Below are positions 61,216 to 64,000 of a DNA stretch of 64,000 nucleotides, piece by piece. The stretch is from Scytonema sp035967975 (GTDB lineage Bacteria; Cyanobacteriota; Cyanobacteriia; Cyanobacteriales; Nostocaceae). Within the stretch, counting starts at the first letter, position 1. Every line of letters begins with the position of its first letter. Made by a program: the position numbers and the translations under genes. A model generated the notes under the pieces. It saw nothing but the letters and a program-made list of their open reading frames with translations, made no database searches and had not been told where the DNA came from. The stretch covers positions 1 through 64,000 of the forward strand of contig JAWQFQ010000019.1 in assembly GCA_035967975.1 (NCBI GenBank), in the 5' to 3' direction.

Positions 61216-61311
61216 TTTCGTAGTCAGTTGATAGTTGATAGTTGATAGTTGATAGTTGATAGTTGATAGTTGTCAAAGGTACTACTAACCACTAACCACT
61301 AACCACTAACC
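61216..61311. repeat. Heptamer tracts between purS and purQ
   Basis: About seven TTGATAG units (61227-61272) and three and a half ACTAACC units (61283-61310) fill the whole spacer in what should be one operon. They do not complement each other closely. Copy number may vary and affect purQ expression. Confidence 0.85.
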
Positions 61312-61590
61312 TTAATAAATGCCTGTTTGTGTTTCGACTTCAACCAAATCAAAGCGATAATTTTCAATTACGGGATTGGCGAGCATTTGGTCACAGATGT
61401 GATTCATATTTTCTCGGGCTGTATTTTCATCAGGTGAAATGAGAGTCATCTCAATGTATTTGCCGATTCGCACTTGCTCGACATTGTGGTATCCTAGCTG
61501 TCTCAGTCCTGATTTTACTGCTACACCAGCAGGGTCTAGGACTGAAGGACGGAGTGTCACGTAAATTTTGGCTTGATACTTCCTTTGCAC
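61312..61590 (-). CDS. purS: Phosphoribosylformylglycinamidine synthase subunit PurS
   Basis: The protein reads 'QRKYQAKIYVTLRPSVLDPA', 'GLRQLGYHNVEQVRIGKYIE' and ends 'DLVEVETQTGIY', a clear PurS. GTG 61590 gives 92 residues, close to the family norm of 80-95. An ATG at 61665 in the same frame would add 25 residues not seen in the family ('MKSCSPPVAIKRYSIASNHS'). PurS bridges PurQ and PurL in the FGAM synthase complex. It is first in the operon and diverges from the Fur-family gene. Confidence 0.9.
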   Translation of the reverse strand: MQRKYQAKIYVTLRPSVLDPAGVAVKSGLRQLGYHNVEQVRIGKYIEMTLISPDENTARENMNHICDQMLANPVIENYRFDLVEVETQTGIY

Positions 61591-61738
61591 TGGCTTTTGC
61601 TGAATGCTGTGATTGCTAGCTATACTATATCTTTTTATTGCAACTGGGGGACTACAAGATTTCAATTACCGATAGTTAAGCTAAAACATAGCCAAGTAAC
61701 AGTTTGAAAAAATACAGGCGTTTCTATTTTTAGAGTCT

Positions 61739-62134
61739 ATGAGAGCCGTTCGCACCCGCAGTCAAGAGCGGATTTTAAATCTGCTCAAAACTATCAAACA
61801 AGGTATATCCGCCCAGGATATCTACGTAGAATTACGTAATCGCAACCAAAGTATGGGTTTAGCAACCGTTTATCGTTCGCTAGATGCCTTAAAACTAGAA
61901 GGCATGGTACAAGTGCGGACATTAGCCAACGGTGAAGCCCTCTACAGCTTGGCACAGCAAGATAAGCACCACCTGACCTGCTTGCAATGCGGTGCATCTA
62001 TCCCAATTAATCAATGTCCCGTCCATAACCTAGAAGACCAATTGCAAGCCGCGCACAAGTTCAAAATCTTTTATCATACCTTAGAATTTTTTGGTTTGTG
62101 CAACCACTGTCAAATAGAGCAAAGCGCGGAGTAG
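61739..62134 (+). CDS. Fur-family metal-dependent regulator (Zur-like)
   Basis: The 131-residue protein has a winged helix ('QGISAQDIYVELRNRNQSMG' then 'LATVYRSLDALKLEGMV') and a dimerisation domain with 'DKHHLTCLQCGASIPINQCP' and 'FFGLCNHCQIEQ', giving two CxxC pairs for structural zinc. HHL and the CxxC pattern suggest Zur or PerR-like rather than Fur itself. It is divergent from purS, so the 148-bp spacer may hold its operator; none was recognised. Confidence 0.85.
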   Translation: MRAVRTRSQERILNLLKTIKQGISAQDIYVELRNRNQSMGLATVYRSLDALKLEGMVQVRTLANGEALYSLAQQDKHHLTCLQCGASIPINQCPVHNLEDQLQAAHKFKIFYHTLEFFGLCNHCQIEQSAE

Positions 62135-62196
62135 AAGGTTGTGGGGTGTGGGGGAAAAATTATTTCTTTTACCATTCCCCATTCCCCATTACCCAT

Positions 62197-63204
62197 TTAG
62201 CTCCCATGACTCCGATTCACTGGAGGTATATCTATATTAAGCAGGGAATTAGAGTCAGCTTGACCGTTGGCGACTATTGAGCGTATACCTTCTAAAGTGG
62301 CGGGAATAGTGCGCGGGTCCATAAACATGACCTTACTGCTATCGCTCTTACCAATTGCTGCGCCCATATCCAGGTAGCCTAAAGCAAGTAGAACTTCCAA
62401 GGCTTGACGAGTAGAGGGGTTTTCTTTCATTCTTTGGGCAAGAATTTCTGCAGACTCAGACACAGCTTGAGCCTTGAGAACTTGCTGTTGGCGTTCGGCT
62501 TGAGCTTTGAGAATAATCGCTTTTTGTTCTGCTTCCGCCTGCAAAATCACCGCTTTTTGACGAGCTTCTGCATCCAGAACTTGGGCGTCAGCTCTACCTC
62601 TTGCACTATTAACCGCTGAATCCCGCTCGCCTTCAGAAGTTAAAATCGCTGCTCTTTTGCGTCTTTCCGCCGACATTTGTAATTCCATTGACTCTCGGAC
62701 TGCTTGTGAGGGGATTATATCGCGCAGTTCTACCCGTGTCACTTTTACACCCCAAGGGTCGGTAGCAACATCCAATTCATGCAACAATGTCTCATTAACT
62801 TTAGCGCGGGCGGTAAAGGTTTCATCTAGTTCCAATTGACCCATTTCTGCTCGAATTTGAGTTAGCACCAAATTCTCCATCGCCATCCGGAGATTTTCCA
62901 CTTTGTAATAGGCTTTCTCCATATCAACAATGCGCCAGTAGACAACAGCATCAACAGTAATTGAGACGTTGTCACGGGTAATGCACTGTTGTGGGGGAAT
63001 ATCTATCACTTTTTCTCGGATAGTTTCGCGGAAGACAACCCGATCAAGAACGGGAATGACAAAGTTAAGTCCCGGTTCTAATTTTTTGTTATAACTACCC
63101 AAACGTTCAACTAAGGCTTCATTACCCTGATTAACGACTTTTACAGAACCTGCTAATGCGGAACCGCCTAGTGCTAAAAATACCAGTAAAAAAAACTGTT
63201 CCAT
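62197..63204 (-). CDS. Stomatin/paraslipin-like SPFH protein
   Basis: The 335-residue protein has an N-terminal hydrophobic helix ('FFLLVFLALGGSALAGSVKV'), a band 7/SPFH domain (about 20-180: 'LVERLGSYNKKLEPGLNFVI', 'VKVTRVELRDIIPSQAVRES') and a long Ala/Glu/Gln coiled coil with repeats ('QKAVILQAEAEQKAIILKAQ'). It forms membrane-bound oligomers that organise lipid domains. The NfeD gene upstream in the same direction is the usual partner. The spacer of 143 bases holds ACACCCTACACCCC repeats. Confidence 0.9.
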   Translation of the reverse strand: MEQFFLLVFLALGGSALAGSVKVVNQGNEALVERLGSYNKKLEPGLNFVIPVLDRVVFRETIREKVIDIPPQQCITRDNVSITVDAVVYWRIVDMEKAYYKVENLRMAMENLVLTQIRAEMGQLELDETFTARAKVNETLLHELDVATDPWGVKVTRVELRDIIPSQAVRESMELQMSAERRKRAAILTSEGERDSAVNSARGRADAQVLDAEARQKAVILQAEAEQKAIILKAQAERQQQVLKAQAVSESAEILAQRMKENPSTRQALEVLLALGYLDMGAAIGKSDSSKVMFMDPRTIPATLEGIRSIVANGQADSNSLLNIDIPPVNRSHGS

Positions 63205-63347
63205 TGTAAATTTCCTAATTTTTCAGTACTTTAAAAATCTGCCACGGATAGCACTTATAACCCGTTATACAATAAACACTCTTTCCCCCTACACGTCAGA
63301 GCGTACAACCCTACACCCTACACCCCATACCCCACACCCCTATTTTC

Positions 63348-63782
63348 TCAAGAGTGCAACAAATTTTCTGGCATCACAAATAGGGTTGTGCCTTCGCGCC
63401 TTGTCACATATACTCTTTGATTAGCTGGTATGCTGAGTTTTTCATCGTCACATCTCGCCCGCCAAGAATTTCCCTCATACAGTACCCGTCCTGGTTTACC
63501 AGATGGAATCTCTGTTAAGGTTTCAGCTATGATTGCTTGCTGAATTTTCGACCTACTTCGTGGTGATGTCACAAATCGACGGGAAATTAGAACGGAAAAT
63601 GTGGTCAGTAATAGCCAAACCACAACTTGCAGCCATAAATTCCCCATCCCGATTTGAGACAGCAGCGCCACCACAAAGGCGCTAATTCCCATCATGAAGG
63701 CAACAAAAGCTGTAGGAAGGAACAGTTCTGTTAAACACAAACCCGCTCCTGCTAACAACCAAATTAAAGTAGTGCTTGGCAT
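63348..63782 (-). CDS. NfeD family membrane protein
   Basis: The 144-residue protein has two to three transmembrane helices in its first 65 residues ('TLIWLLAGAGLCLTELFLPT', 'FVAFMMGISAFVVALLSQIG', 'LWLQVVVWLLLTTFSVLIS') and a C-terminal OB-fold ('GKPGRVLYEGNSWRARCDDE', 'IPANQRVYVTRREGTTLFV'). This is the short NfeD type without protease domain, paired with stomatin-like proteins. It is the first gene of that operon. Confidence 0.9.
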   Translation of the reverse strand: MPSTTLIWLLAGAGLCLTELFLPTAFVAFMMGISAFVVALLSQIGMGNLWLQVVVWLLLTTFSVLISRRFVTSPRSRSKIQQAIIAETLTEIPSGKPGRVLYEGNSWRARCDDEKLSIPANQRVYVTRREGTTLFVMPENLLHS

Positions 63783-63817
63783 AGTGCCATCCTAGACAAA
63801 TCATTATTAGCTATCAG

Positions 63818-63881
63818 CCGTCAGCAATCAGCTTATAGCTATAAGCTGATTGCTAATTGCTGAGTGCTGATAGCTGATTGC
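63818..63881. repeat. GCTATCAGC/AGCTGATTGC repeats with 32-bp perfect palindrome
   Basis: AGCAATCAGCTTATAG at 63823-63838 is followed by its exact complement CTATAAGCTGATTGCT (63839-63854). More TAGCTGATTGC units follow to 63881. The palindrome has no loop in DNA, so it could extrude as a cruciform. It lies upstream of the NfeD gene. Confidence 0.8.
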
Positions 63882-64000
63882 TTCTTGAGGTAAATTTTGA
63901 TTACTTTTAGTAACTAATGTTTAACCACAAGCCTACAATACCAATCTATTCTACTTTTCAGTATTTGACAGCTAACTTTAATCTAAATTCACTCACTATA

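Noticed and set aside
1..64000. tRNA or rRNA genes
   Set aside because: I looked for T-loop type sequences with matching acceptor stems and found none I could support by eye; a covariance search would be decisive.

Overview
The window looks like a piece of chromosome from a filamentous, probably heterocyst-forming cyanobacterium (Nostocales type). The reasons are the many GCGATCGC (HIP1) octamers, tandem heptamer repeats between genes, an XisH/XisI pair, a magnesium-chelatase H subunit, GUN4, DUF3172 and DUF1345 proteins, a purS-purQ pair, and several PAS, GAF and CHASE3 signalling proteins. I found no rRNA, tRNA, CRISPR array or prophage block.

Layout. 0-1 kb: the start of a TnpB gene running off the left edge, a divergent frameshifted IS200-type tnpA, and a truncated antitoxin. 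1-6.2 kb: a peptidoglycan-binding lysozyme-like protein, a PIN toxin-antitoxin pair, an xisH-xisI pair between two direct repeats, and a 5'-truncated subtilase with RTX-like repeats. 6.7-16 kb: a tandem degenerate cyclase protein, a 1255-residue ChlH-type chelatase carrying two dispersed repeats inside its coding sequence, a reverse-order PIN pair, a cell-wall amidase, and a kinase/DOMON-like operon. 16.9-25 kb: a dynamin-like GTPase, a large Hsp70-like ATPase and a third protein in one direction, with a zinc-ribbon protein diverging from them. 25-32.8 kb: a repeat-rich accessory island with Uma2, DUF104, DUF433/DUF5615, DUF1902 and four-helix-bundle genes, several truncated copies, and a TetR/AhpD-like divergent pair. 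32.8-37 kb: a two-gene operon coding for CHAT-AAA and AAA-TM-GUN4 proteins. 37-50.6 kb: a dehydrogenase, a PAS hybrid kinase, an acyltransferase, two two-component systems and a glycosyltransferase. 51-60.4 kb: envelope and stress genes (DUF3172, DUF1345, DUF1003, HtrA-type protease) with a deleted second protease and a broken histidine kinase. 60.5-64 kb: housekeeping genes purQ, purS, a Fur-family regulator, and a stomatin/NfeD pair.

The two multi-gene systems that best deserve attention are the CHAT-AAA plus AAA-GUN4 operon (a likely protease-armed switch with a possible tetrapyrrole-sensing end) and the dynamin/Hsp70/zinc-ribbon cluster. The xisHI cassette between direct repeats is third. 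The window also shows much decay. Gene remnants lie in many spacers: kinase, App1-like, DUF6519-like, phosphoesterase, Uma2 and PIN. At least three families of short mobile or palindromic repeats are spread across it. All calls come from reading the sequence and from knowledge of the families; no search was run.
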